This document shows, in pieces, positions 54,425 to 62,796 of a stretch of DNA of 64,000 nucleotides. This stretch comes from Rhodoferax sp. GTDB lineage: Bacteria; Pseudomonadota; Gammaproteobacteria; Burkholderiales; Burkholderiaceae_C. Numbering within the stretch: the first letter of the stretch is position 1; the number at the start of each line of letters is the position of its first letter. The stretch lies in assembly GCF_030653815.1 (NCBI RefSeq), contig NZ_JAURYQ010000023.1, forward strand, positions 62,001-126,000, in the 5' to 3' direction. Under the pieces are notes generated by a model, which was given only the letters and a program-made list of their open reading frames with translations, was not told where the DNA came from and made no database searches. The position numbers were made by a program, and so were the translations under genes.

Positions 54425-55738
54425 TCAAAAGAAATAACGCCCGTAAATCTCCAAACGCCCGCTGGAGAGCTTTTCACCGAACTCGGTGAACTCCTTGCCG
54501 GACAGGAAGATCAGGCGGGCGCGCAGCTCCCAGTTGGCGAAACCGGTGTAACTGATCTCTGGCGTGATCTGGTAGCTGTGATCATTCAGGTTGACCATGC
54601 TTGTCAGAGATGCCGCGCCGTAGACCCAGTCAAAAGGCTCGCTGACGCTGGCTTTTACATAAAGGTAATCGCGCCCCGGATTCGGCCTGGCGTAGCCCGA
54701 CTGTGCGACGCTGCGCGCACTGCTGGCAAGCGTTGCTGGCGCACCGGGCGCAATGGCTGCCTCCAGAAACTGGTAGTAGTCGTTGAGTTCCTGTGCGCTG
54801 TAGCCGGCGCCATTGCGGTAATACTCTGCAATCCAGGTGACCTCGCCCTGCGTGAGGTAACGCAGTCCGAGCAAATAGGAATCCATATCAACGCGCTCCC
54901 TGCTCGTCACGCCCGAGGCCGTCACCGTGTTGCGGCTCGCATCGCGCGTGCGCGCCCACTCGCCATGAATCTCCAGCGCGGGACTCAGGTTGCGTGAAAA
55001 GTCCAGGCCAAAACTCTCGGGCCGCGCACCCTTGCTGCGCCACATCAGGTCAATGTCGGTGTCCCAGGCCAGCAAGTAGAGCTTGGCGGCGGGGTTGAGG
55101 TCTTTCGCGGGGCCAAAGTCAGCATTCATGTCGCCGTCGGTAGGCACCAGCAAACCTGTGATGCTGACGGCGCTGATGGACCCGGACAAGCTTCGGGTCC
55201 ATTCGCCTGAAGCCATGACAAAACCTTCGCGAGAGGCAGCCGGGTCATTGGCATCTTTGGGTCGCTCCACCATCGCCACCGGGCTCCAGGCATAACCCTT
55301 ACCCCAGCGCTGCACCCGTTTGCCCAGGTCAAACGTCAGGCCGGGGCTGGCGCTCCAGCGCAGGCCGCCTTCCATCGCGGCCAAATCCCGGGTGCTGCTG
55401 ACCAGGGGATCACTGGCATAACCGCCCTGAGCCCGGGCATCGAGCACAAAATCACCCAGATTGACCTTGCCGCGGAGCTCCAGCGTGGTGGTGCTGCGCA
55501 GTAAATCAGAGCGTTCGGATTCGCCTGGATAGGCCATCTGAAAAGCCGGGCTCTCGCCACGCAGCTTCAGCCACTCTTCCTTTTGTTCCAGGTAGCCTGA
55601 AAACTCAAAGGTTTTTTTCTCGAACTCGGCGGCATCAAAGGTAAATTCTTGCGCGCTGGCCGACAAGCACCAGGCAGTCAGCAGCAAGCCCAGCGAGACT
55701 CCTTTCACCGGGTGCTTGGTATGAACTGCGTGACTCAC
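54425..55738 (-). CDS. Outer-membrane beta-barrel protein of a LolCD/LolA-like set
   Basis: 437 residues with a signal peptide (GLLLTAWCLSASAQ) and alternating hydrophobic/polar strands ending in an aromatic residue (EIYGRYFF), the hallmark of outer-membrane barrels. It begins at a GTG overlapping the upstream stop (GTGA). It is last in an operon with an ATPase, an FtsX-like permease and a LolA-like protein. I cannot name the family. It may be the outer-membrane acceptor or exit of that system. Confidence 0.75.
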   Translation of the reverse strand: MSHAVHTKHPVKGVSLGLLLTAWCLSASAQEFTFDAAEFEKKTFEFSGYLEQKEEWLKLRGESPAFQMAYPGESERSDLLRSTTTLELRGKVNLGDFVLDARAQGGYASDPLVSSTRDLAAMEGGLRWSASPGLTFDLGKRVQRWGKGYAWSPVAMVERPKDANDPAASREGFVMASGEWTRSLSGSISAVSITGLLVPTDGDMNADFGPAKDLNPAAKLYLLAWDTDIDLMWRSKGARPESFGLDFSRNLSPALEIHGEWARTRDASRNTVTASGVTSRERVDMDSYLLGLRYLTQGEVTWIAEYYRNGAGYSAQELNDYYQFLEAAIAPGAPATLASSARSVAQSGYARPNPGRDYLYVKASVSEPFDWVYGAASLTSMVNLNDHSYQITPEISYTGFANWELRARLIFLSGKEFTEFGEKLSSGRLEIYGRYFF

Positions 55739-56469
55739 TTGCGCAACTCCTCCAGCCGCGCCATAAAGCCCTGCGTGAAGACCTCATCGGCAAAGTCGCG
55801 CTTCTTCAAACCCGAGTACAGCATCACCGACTTGTAACCCTTGTACAACGGGCTGTCGGTCTCGATGGTAGCCGGGCGCTTGATGCCACCGCCGAAGTCC
55901 TTGATATCCTTGAAGTGCAGGGTTTTGAGCAACATGCCACTGCTGGCATAGGCCTCGATGTCAACAGGAAGCACCAGCTTTTTGTCCACCGTCATTTTGA
56001 GTTTGTCATACGCCACCTCACCGGTTTTAGCCTTCAGGTGCAAGGTGTAAAGCTTGTCGGATTCTTCCGCACTCGCCACGTCGTATTCCACCGCGTAATC
56101 CAGCCGCATGATGTCGGCGTTGTTGAACACGCCGCCAGTCACTGATTGCAGGCTGGTAATACGCATTGGCTTGCCAACGCTGGGCAAATACATCCACATG
56201 TTGTCGCCCTGGCGAAGGGTGCTGCGGCCCTTGTCGCTGGCAGGCTGCAAAAACAGGCTGGCGGTCTGCTCTTTGCCCTTCTTGACCGAATACAGAACAA
56301 ACTCCTTTTTATTGCCATTGGGCTCGATGTTGATCAGTTTGCGGTAACTTTCATACGACTCGGGATCCAGATTGCGGTCGAGCTTTTTGAGAATGGCCGC
56401 GCCGTCCACGGCAAACGCCAGCAAGGGGGCGCACAGCGCCGTCAACGTGATGATTTTGAGGAATTTCAT
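55735..56469 (-). CDS. LolA-like periplasmic outer-membrane lipoprotein-sorting protein
   Basis: 244 residues with a signal peptide (IITLTALCAPLLAFA). The mature part has the LolA/LppX-like sheet pattern: DNMWMYLPSVGKPMRITSLQSVTGGVFNNADIMRLDYAVEYD, LHLKAKTGEVAYDKLKMTVDKKLVLPVDIEAYASSG, matching the LolA-type family (PF17131) often encoded with FtsX permeases. It would carry a lipid or lipoprotein across the periplasm. Confidence 0.85.
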   Translation of the reverse strand: MKFLKIITLTALCAPLLAFAVDGAAILKKLDRNLDPESYESYRKLINIEPNGNKKEFVLYSVKKGKEQTASLFLQPASDKGRSTLRQGDNMWMYLPSVGKPMRITSLQSVTGGVFNNADIMRLDYAVEYDVASAEESDKLYTLHLKAKTGEVAYDKLKMTVDKKLVLPVDIEAYASSGMLLKTLHFKDIKDFGGGIKRPATIETDSPLYKGYKSVMLYSGLKKRDFADEVFTQGFMARLEELRK

Positions 56470-56498
56470 GATTTTTTCTCGTACTTTTTTCAATAGGT

Positions 56499-57743
56499 TC
56501 AGACGTGGCGCAGGGCCTGGATCGGGTCCATGCGGGCGGCGCGCCATGCGGGCTGCAAGCTGGCCAGGCCCGACACCAGCACCGCCATCACCAGAACGCC
56601 CAGCACTTCAGAGGCTGCCAGTGCGGGGTGCAGCGTGATTTGCTCTCGGCCGAAGTTAAAAACGATGGGCCAGACGTTGAGCGCAGCCACCACGACGTAA
56701 CTCAGCGCCACACCCGCCAGCGCACCTGCCAGTCCGAGCAACAAACCCTCGCTCAAAAAGATCGCCATCAGCTTGCGCGGCTGGGTACCAATGGCCGCCA
56801 AGGTGCCGATTTCGCGGATGCGCTCATAGACTGCCATCAGCATGACGTTCATCACACTGACCAGCACAATGGCCACCAGCATGATCCGAATAAAAAACGT
56901 CATCATGTCAATCATCTTGACGATGTTGGCAAACGGTGACAGATCGGCCCAGGTGTGCAACTCAGTGGCCGGCTTGTCCTCCTTGTTGCGGATGGTGTCA
57001 AGCTGGGTGTTCAGGCGTTTCTGGGTGGCGGACAAGGTGCCGATATCTTTCAGTCGCACCGCGACCTCCATCACCTCTTCCTTTTCCATGCGCAGCAGTT
57101 CGCGAGCGTCCTTGATGTCGATGTAGCCATCGCGTCCGCCCGGGCCAGTGATGCCTTCCAGAATGCCGCCCACCACAAAGGTCTTGCCGTTGACTGAGCC
57201 CGAAGCGTTGGTGGCCACCAGCACCACCGAGTCACCCAGCTTGACCTTCATGCCGCGCGCCAGCAGCGCGGGCACCAGCACCTTGCCGGGCGCCACCAGC
57301 GGACCGCTCTTGTCGCCCTCGCTGATACGCTGGCGCAGCGCCGGCACGGCAGCATCCTCGGCAGCCGCATCGACGCCGTTGAGGCGGATACTGCTGTTTT
57401 CGGTGAAGTTGCTGAACATGGCGCCGAACTTGACCCGCTTGGAATAGGCCAGCACGTCGGGGTCGGCCTTGAGGGCATCTTCAACCAATTCCACCGCACG
57501 CGGCTGCAGGCTCATGGTCAGTGGCAGGTTGTCCATCGATGCCGTATAGCCCTTGCGGTGTACCTGCAAGTGGCCCAGCATGCTGTCGGTGATCGAGCCG
57601 ACCATGGTTTGCTTGAACGAGCCGGCTGCCGCCACAAACAGCAACAGCGCCACCACACCCAGCGTGATCAGCAAGGCGGTCAACAGGGTGCGGCGCTGGT
57701 AGCGCAACAGGTTACGCAATGCGAGTTTCAGGGTCGAGTTCAT
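56499..57743 (-). CDS. FtsX/LolC-type ABC transporter permease
   Basis: 414 residues: one N-terminal helix (LLTALLITLGVVALLLFVAAAG), a MacB-like periplasmic domain (about 45-270), and three C-terminal helices (ILVAIVLVSVMNVMLMAVYERIREIGTLAAIGT and onward). This is the LolCE/MacB layout. It overlaps the ATPase stop by 4 bp and precedes the LolA-like gene by 29 bp. Confidence 0.92.
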   Translation of the reverse strand: MNSTLKLALRNLLRYQRRTLLTALLITLGVVALLLFVAAAGSFKQTMVGSITDSMLGHLQVHRKGYTASMDNLPLTMSLQPRAVELVEDALKADPDVLAYSKRVKFGAMFSNFTENSSIRLNGVDAAAEDAAVPALRQRISEGDKSGPLVAPGKVLVPALLARGMKVKLGDSVVLVATNASGSVNGKTFVVGGILEGITGPGGRDGYIDIKDARELLRMEKEEVMEVAVRLKDIGTLSATQKRLNTQLDTIRNKEDKPATELHTWADLSPFANIVKMIDMMTFFIRIMLVAIVLVSVMNVMLMAVYERIREIGTLAAIGTQPRKLMAIFLSEGLLLGLAGALAGVALSYVVVAALNVWPIVFNFGREQITLHPALAASEVLGVLVMAVLVSGLASLQPAWRAARMDPIQALRHV

Positions 57744-58429
57744 GCGGCAACTCCTTGGGTCAGCAGGCGACCATCTTCGAGCGTGAAGATTTGCTCGGCT
57801 TCATGCATGATTTTGGGGTCGTGGGTGGAAAAAATAAAACTGGTACCAAAGTCGTCGCGCATGGCTTTCATGAGATTCAGCACCTTGTAGGCGGTGTCAT
57901 GGTCGAGGTTGGCGGTGGGCTCGTCGGCCAGCACCAGTTTGGGCTGACCAACCAAGGCGCGGGCCACCGCCACACGCTGCTTTTGCCCACCCGAGAGCTG
58001 GTCCGGGCGCTTGTGTGCCTGCTCCGTCATGCCCACGGCGGCAATCATCTTGTTGACCTGCTCACGGCGTTTGGCTTCAGACCAACCACGCACCATCAGC
58101 AACGGATACTCAATGTTTTCATAGGCGCTGAGCACCGGCACCAGATTGAAATCCTGAAACACAAAACCCAGGTGCTCGCCACGGAATGTGGCTGCGGCGC
58201 TGCGCGACAGCGTGCTGATATCGGTGCCGTGCACCCGCAGCGTGCCACTGGTGGGGTGATCCAGGCAGCCAATCAGGTTAAGCAGGGTGGACTTGCCGCT
58301 GCCCGAGGGGCCAACAAAAGCGGCAAAAGCGCCCTCGCCGATCTCAAAGCTGAGGCCATTGAGTGCGGGCACCTGCTGCTCACCCACCCTATAGTTTTTG
58401 GTGATGTTAATGGCTTGTATCAATGACAT
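57740..58429 (-). CDS. LolD-like ABC transporter ATPase
   Basis: 229 residues, Walker A GPSGSGKSTLLNLIG, signature LSGGQKQRVAVARAL, Walker B VLADEPTANLD, switch STHDPKIM. Typical LolD/MacB size. It is the first gene of the set that runs to the outer-membrane barrel protein. A second exporter ATPase of this family is at 38798, with a different operon. Confidence 0.93.
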   Translation of the reverse strand: MSLIQAINITKNYRVGEQQVPALNGLSFEIGEGAFAAFVGPSGSGKSTLLNLIGCLDHPTSGTLRVHGTDISTLSRSAAATFRGEHLGFVFQDFNLVPVLSAYENIEYPLLMVRGWSEAKRREQVNKMIAAVGMTEQAHKRPDQLSGGQKQRVAVARALVGQPKLVLADEPTANLDHDTAYKVLNLMKAMRDDFGTSFIFSTHDPKIMHEAEQIFTLEDGRLLTQGVAA

Positions 58430-58478
58430 TTATTTCTTTCTGGTTGTTATCAGTCAGTTCTGTGGTCGCTAAGTAACC

Positions 58479-59028
58479 TCAAGGCAACTTGGGCATTTTC
58501 TGTTCGGGCAAAACACCGCTCAATGACCCCAAAAAAGCAGTGATGGACTTGACCTCACCCTGCGTCAGGTCGCGATTGTTGCCACCCGCGGCGCATACAC
58601 GCACGGCTTCCTCCAGAGTAGGCACCATGCCATTGTGAAAGTACGGTGCCGTTTCTTTGACGTTGCGCATGGAGGGCACGCGCCACACATGCTCATCGCC
58701 AACTTGCTGGGTGGTGTCGAAGCGACCCAAGTCATCCTGCAATTTGTATTTGGTAACCAAGGTTCCTTCAGCAAACAGCGGGAACTTTTGATAGAACCCA
58801 TCGCCGCGCGCCAAAGGTGCCGTCTTTTGACAAGCGGGCATCGAAATAGAGTTGCTTGCCCAGCGCCACCTTGGCTGGTGTGATGGGGTTGTCGGCAGGG
58901 ACTTGTACGCCTGACATACCGCGCATGCCACCCATCATTCCGCCACCCATGCCTTGGGCCAGCAAAATGCCGGATGTGACGACAAGCGGGGTTACCGCCA
59001 GCAATGAAAGAAATGAGCTTTTTTTCAT
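58479..59028 (-). pseudogene. Di-haem cytochrome-c peroxidase (MauG/CcpA family), internally deleted
   Basis: The N-terminal piece (58840-59028) has a signal peptide and NPITPAKVALGKQLYFDARLSKDGT, the usual start of a bacterial di-haem peroxidase. The C-terminal piece (58479 to about 58830, another frame) has GDGFYQKFPLFAEGTLVTKY, VWRVPSMRNVKETAPYFHNG and the family tail. The two are joined with a frame change, and the middle of the protein, including both CxxCH haem sites, is gone: about 183 codons remain against more than 300. It cannot bind haem in the normal way. Confidence 0.85.
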
Positions 59029-59091
59029 ACGGACCTTGAATGGACGGTTTTGGAATGCGGGGTGTTTGGCTGCCTGTTCATCCGTCGGTCT

Positions 59092-59487
59092 TTATTTGAT
59101 GAAGCCACGTGCTTTCATGACATCGCAGCCGTTTTGCCGCGGTGCATTCAAGGTGATGTTCTTTTCTTTGGCGCGTGTTTCCATGACGGCGTGCTGCTCG
59201 GACTGCACGACTTTGCATTCGTCATAGGTCTTGACAGCACGCATCTTGGTTTGGTTGGCCGTGCGTTCCTCGGCCGACATCAGCGTCCAACCGGGGGTGT
59301 TGGTCTGGTCAAACCGCATGCCACGCATCCCACGCGCGCCAGGACCCATTTGACCTGCACCAGGCCCCATGCCCATACCCATGCCGGATCCGGCAACTGG
59401 GCCACTTTGGGCCAACACGGAGGCTGACAATGCAGCGGCCAGAGCGGTGGAGATAGCAATAGATTTGGCAATAGTTGAGGTTTTCAT
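59092..59487 (-). CDS. Met/Gly-rich periplasmic protein
   Basis: 131 residues with a signal peptide (ISTALAAALSASVLAQ). The mature N-terminus is a repeat of Met and Gly (GSGMGMGMGPGAGQMGPGARGM), followed by a conserved-looking domain with two cysteines (DECKVVQ and NGCDVM). Methionine-rich runs bind Cu(I) in several periplasmic proteins, but that is inference here. The motif MGMGPGAG recurs in the sensor loop of the histidine kinase at 60440. Confidence 0.7.
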   Translation of the reverse strand: MKTSTIAKSIAISTALAAALSASVLAQSGPVAGSGMGMGMGPGAGQMGPGARGMRGMRFDQTNTPGWTLMSAEERTANQTKMRAVKTYDECKVVQSEQHAVMETRAKEKNITLNAPRQNGCDVMKARGFIK

Positions 59488-59621
59488 GGTGGACTCCTTA
59501 AGTTAAACCTGTGGGTGGGAGCAGACCTTGCCTGCATCCCTGGGCACTATTTGAGCGGACCTATGTCAATGCCGTGTTGCGGCAAAGGACTGATTTGCAT
59601 CGCCTTGTTGCACTGTGGCCT

Positions 59622-59640
59622 TGCGTTACAGTGCGTTACA
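59622..59640. promoter_or_regulatory. Tandem direct repeat upstream of the response regulator gene
   Basis: TGCGTTACA occurs twice (59622-59630 and 59632-59640), 10 bp apart. Head-to-tail sites one turn apart are typical of OmpR-family response regulators. It lies in the 230-bp gap between the Met-rich protein gene and the divergent regulator, so it could control both. Confidence 0.6.
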
Positions 59641-59717
59641 AAACTCGCGGGGTCGACCGCTTCCATGGTGTCGCGGCTGGTTGTAGGCTTGCCCAATAGC
59701 GCAAAATATGGAGTGGT

Positions 59718-60449
59718 ATGGACAACAAAGACTGCATCCTGATCGTCGATGACGAGCCTGAAATCCGCCGTCTGCTGGTGGATTACCTGGCACGCAATGG
59801 CTATGAAGCAGTGGCTGCAAGGGACGGCCGGGAGATGTGGCACATGCTGCAGCAACACGCGGTCGACCTGCTGGTGCTGGACTTGATGCTGCCCGACACC
59901 GACGGCCTGACCTTGTGCCGCGACCTGCGCGCCAAATCCAGCCTGCCGGTGATCATGCTGACCGCTCGTGGTGAGGAGACCGACCGCATTGTGGGTATCG
60001 AAATGGGCGCAGACGACTATCTGGTCAAACCCTTTAATCCACGTGAACTGCTGGCACGCATCAAATCCATCTTGCGCCGCACCCGTGCGCTGCCGCCCAA
60101 CTTGAAGCCCGAGCCAGCACGCTGCCTGGGCTTTGCTGGTTGGTGCCTGGACACGGCTGAACGACTGCTGATTGCACCAGACGGTGTCGCTACGCCCCTC
60201 TCAGGAGGTGAATTCCGTCTGCTGCGCATCTTGCTAGAACATCCCAACCGCGTCGTCACGCGGGACCAGTTGATCGAAATGATTCATGGTCGCGAGGCCG
60301 AGGCCTATGACCGTGCCATTGATGTACAGGTAAGCCGCCTACGGCTGCGCTTGCGCGACGACAGCCGCGAACCACAGTTGATTAAGACCGTGCGCGGCGA
60401 GGGTTATGTGCTGGCAGCCATTGTGGAGGCAAGAGGCAAATGCGTTTAA
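59718..60449 (+). CDS. OmpR-family response regulator
   Basis: 243 residues. The receiver has acidic DDE at 11-13, phospho-acceptor D55 (LVLDLMLPD), and TAR and KPF motifs; the C-terminal winged helix has TPLSGGEFRLLRILLEHPNRVVTRDQLIE and AIDVQVSRLRLRLRDD. It overlaps the sensor kinase gene by 10 bp. Regulates transcription in response to the linked kinase; the direct repeat upstream is a likely own site. Confidence 0.95.
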   Translation: MDNKDCILIVDDEPEIRRLLVDYLARNGYEAVAARDGREMWHMLQQHAVDLLVLDLMLPDTDGLTLCRDLRAKSSLPVIMLTARGEETDRIVGIEMGADDYLVKPFNPRELLARIKSILRRTRALPPNLKPEPARCLGFAGWCLDTAERLLIAPDGVATPLSGGEFRLLRILLEHPNRVVTRDQLIEMIHGREAEAYDRAIDVQVSRLRLRLRDDSREPQLIKTVRGEGYVLAAIVEARGKCV

Positions 60450-61816
60450 CAAAGCGCCTGACATGGCGAGCCCTGTCATCAAGCCTGTACGCCCGGATGG
60501 CACTGATTTTGCTGGCCGGTTTGTTAGTGGCGCAAGGTGTCAGCGTGTGGCTGCAATGGGGTGAGCGTGCTGCCGTGGTCAGTCAGGTGCGTGGGCTGAA
60601 TATGCTTGATCGCATTGCCGAGGCCGTTCGCAACCTGGAATCCACTGAACCTGCACGTCGCGAAGAAGCACTTCTGACACTCCAGTATGGTGGATTACAG
60701 GTGGAGCTGATTACACCCGATGTGGTCTTTCCCAATGCGCCAAATAGCTCATTTCAAACCATGCTGATAGAGCGACTGGGCAGCAATAGAGATATTCGCT
60801 CAACAAGTGGTGGCCCTGGTATGGGTATGGGGCCGGGGGCCGGAAAAGGCATCGGAGCGTTAGGGCAGCGCAGCAATATCAAACGCAGCGTGGATATTCG
60901 TTTGATCGATGGTCAGTGGGTTCGCATCACGACTGGACAAATGGCCGATGCCACAACCCCGGCGCTGTCCAACATGTTGATCATTCAGTTGCTATTCAGC
61001 CTGGGGTTGGTAGGTGCTGCAGTCCTGATTGCGGTACGACAGGCGACACGTCCTCTGCAGCAACTGGCACAAGCGGCTGACACATTGGGACGCGACCTTA
61101 ATGCGCCACCCCTCGCGGAGGATGGATCGGCAGAGACCCGGCGCGCTGCCCAAGCCTTCAATCGCATGCAGACCAAAATCAAACGCTTGGTCAGCGAGCG
61201 AGCGAGCGCCCTGGCAGCGGTGTCGCACGATCTGCGTACGCCATTGACCCGCTTGCGCTTGCGCACTGAGCTGATTGATGATGAAGGCCTACGCGAGCAG
61301 ATGGCGGCCGACCTGGAAGCCATGGCTGCCATGATCGATGCCACACTGGACTATTTGCGCGGTCTGCAGACCAACGAAGTTGTTCGTGCCATTGACATCA
61401 ACGCACTGTTGGAAAGCATGGCAGAGGATGCAAAGGTGCTGGGGAGAAACATCCAAATTCTGGGGCAGACCCTCAAACCGTTCAACGGCAAGTTGTCAGC
61501 CCTGCGTCGGGCGTTGCAAAACCTGATCGACAACGCCTTCAAATATGGCCATGGTGCAAATATCCGCGTGGAAGACAGCGTTTCGCATTTGAACATCACA
61601 GTAGAAGACGAGGGACCAGGCATTGCGCCCGAAGACTTGGCAAAGGTTACTGACCCCTACTTCCGTGTGGACGGCGCGCGAACTCAACCGAAAGATGGCG
61701 TTGGTCTGGGGCTATCGATTGTGAAAGACATCGCCCTGATGCACAACGGCGAGCTGCTGCTGGCCAACAGACCGCAGGGCGGATTGGCTGCAACAATGGT
61801 CTTGCCTCGCAGTTGA
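60440..61816 (+). CDS. Membrane sensor histidine kinase
   Basis: 458 residues. Two membrane helices (about 19-40 and 178-200) flank a periplasmic sensor loop of about 137 residues that contains MGMGPGAGKG (128-137). HAMP follows, then the H box AVSHDLRTPLTRLRLR with H263, the N box LQNLIDNAFKYG, and DEGPGIAP and GVGLGLSIVKDI nucleotide motifs. It pairs with the regulator in the same operon. The stimulus is unknown; the shared motif hints at a metal or at the Met-rich protein. Confidence 0.93.
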   Translation: MRLTKRLTWRALSSSLYARMALILLAGLLVAQGVSVWLQWGERAAVVSQVRGLNMLDRIAEAVRNLESTEPARREEALLTLQYGGLQVELITPDVVFPNAPNSSFQTMLIERLGSNRDIRSTSGGPGMGMGPGAGKGIGALGQRSNIKRSVDIRLIDGQWVRITTGQMADATTPALSNMLIIQLLFSLGLVGAAVLIAVRQATRPLQQLAQAADTLGRDLNAPPLAEDGSAETRRAAQAFNRMQTKIKRLVSERASALAAVSHDLRTPLTRLRLRTELIDDEGLREQMAADLEAMAAMIDATLDYLRGLQTNEVVRAIDINALLESMAEDAKVLGRNIQILGQTLKPFNGKLSALRRALQNLIDNAFKYGHGANIRVEDSVSHLNITVEDEGPGIAPEDLAKVTDPYFRVDGARTQPKDGVGLGLSIVKDIALMHNGELLLANRPQGGLAATMVLPRS

Positions 61817-61850
61817 CGCGATACGCCCACTGGGCCCAGTGGATTTGTTC

Positions 61851-62190
61851 GCGCTGCTGTTTATGCTTAGCTTTGACGAGCTCAACATCCGAGGCTCCCT
61901 TTTGCACATGACAGCTGACGCATTGGTGTCAGCCGGGGTGGTGGTGGCGGGCGCCCTGACACTTTGGATGGGCTGGATCTGGCTCGACCCGGTGGTCAGC
62001 CTGCTCATTGCTGCCGTGATTTTGTGGGGCACCTGGGGCTTGTTCAAGCAGTCCTTGCACATGCTGTTTGACGGCGTGCCCGACAGCGTGGACCCGGATG
62101 CCGTGCACAAGCCTCTGCAAGGTCTGCCCGACGTGACCGAGGTCCACGACCTGCATGTGTGGGCCATGGGCACCAGCCAGATTGCGCTCA
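61851..62190 (+). pseudogene. Fragment of a CDF metal exporter gene
   Basis: 340 bp align without gaps to 53848-54187 of the complete exporter gene. Counted by hand, about 10 of 113 codons give a different residue, so it is not a recent copy. The fragment covers membrane segments 5-6 and the start of the cytoplasmic domain; the first 155 residues and the end are missing. The surrounding frame (61839-62213) is open but lacks a working start. Remnant of a paralogous gene. Confidence 0.85.
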
Positions 62191-62242
62191 TCATGGGTCG
62201 CCAAAACGATTGATTTTTGCAGCGACACACCGGCAGCGGCTC

Positions 62243-62794
62243 CTACCGAGCCTTGATGCGGCTCCATGCGCCAAAGCCAAGCAACAAAACGGCAATCACA
62301 AGCAGTGCTACCAGGGTCATGTTCGGCACATAGAAGGTGGTGTAGACCTCCCAGCCCAAGAGGCGCAAGCCGGCTGATACATCGGAATAAATGCCGACCA
62401 GATGGCCGCCAAGCGTGCCGGTGATGCCCAGCAATGCGCTACCCAGCAGTGCCAGACCGGCCATGATCCAGCGCGACATGCCGTCCCACACGGTTTCACC
62501 GCGGCGCCAGCGCACCCACAACAAAATAGCCCAGCAGGCGACCGTCCAGCTCGCCGTCAACACATGGTTGCGCCCCAGCGGCGTGGACGCGATGGTCTCC
62601 CACGGCCATACCAGCAAACCGATGGCAAAAGCCAGCAGCCCGAAGACCAGGGCAACGGACAGGAGCGGCACGAGGGCGCGGTCGATGGTCTTGGCCAGCG
62701 CACCGTCGGAAAACGCACGCAGCACGATGAACAAAGTCGCCGTCATCCACAGGCCAAGCGGAAAGTGAACCAGAACAATGTGATAAGGGGCCAT
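62243..62794 (-). CDS. DUF2231-like membrane protein
   Basis: 183 residues, four or more membrane segments. The start MAPYHIVLVHFPLGLW, with two His, and GHLVGIYSDVSAG further on match the DUF2231 type, in which paired His may bind haem b. AAGGAG lies 7 bp before the ATG at 62794. It directly follows the haem-domain gene (2-bp gap), so the two probably form one electron-transfer unit. Confidence 0.8.
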   Translation of the reverse strand: MAPYHIVLVHFPLGLWMTATLFIVLRAFSDGALAKTIDRALVPLLSVALVFGLLAFAIGLLVWPWETIASTPLGRNHVLTASWTVACWAILLWVRWRRGETVWDGMSRWIMAGLALLGSALLGITGTLGGHLVGIYSDVSAGLRLLGWEVYTTFYVPNMTLVALLVIAVLLLGFGAWSRIKAR

Positions 62795-62796
62795 GG

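Noticed and set aside
59681..59709. TTGTAG-N17-AAATAT as the promoter of the response regulator
   Set aside because: The -10 would end 8 bp before the start codon, leaving almost no leader, and the -35 match is poor.
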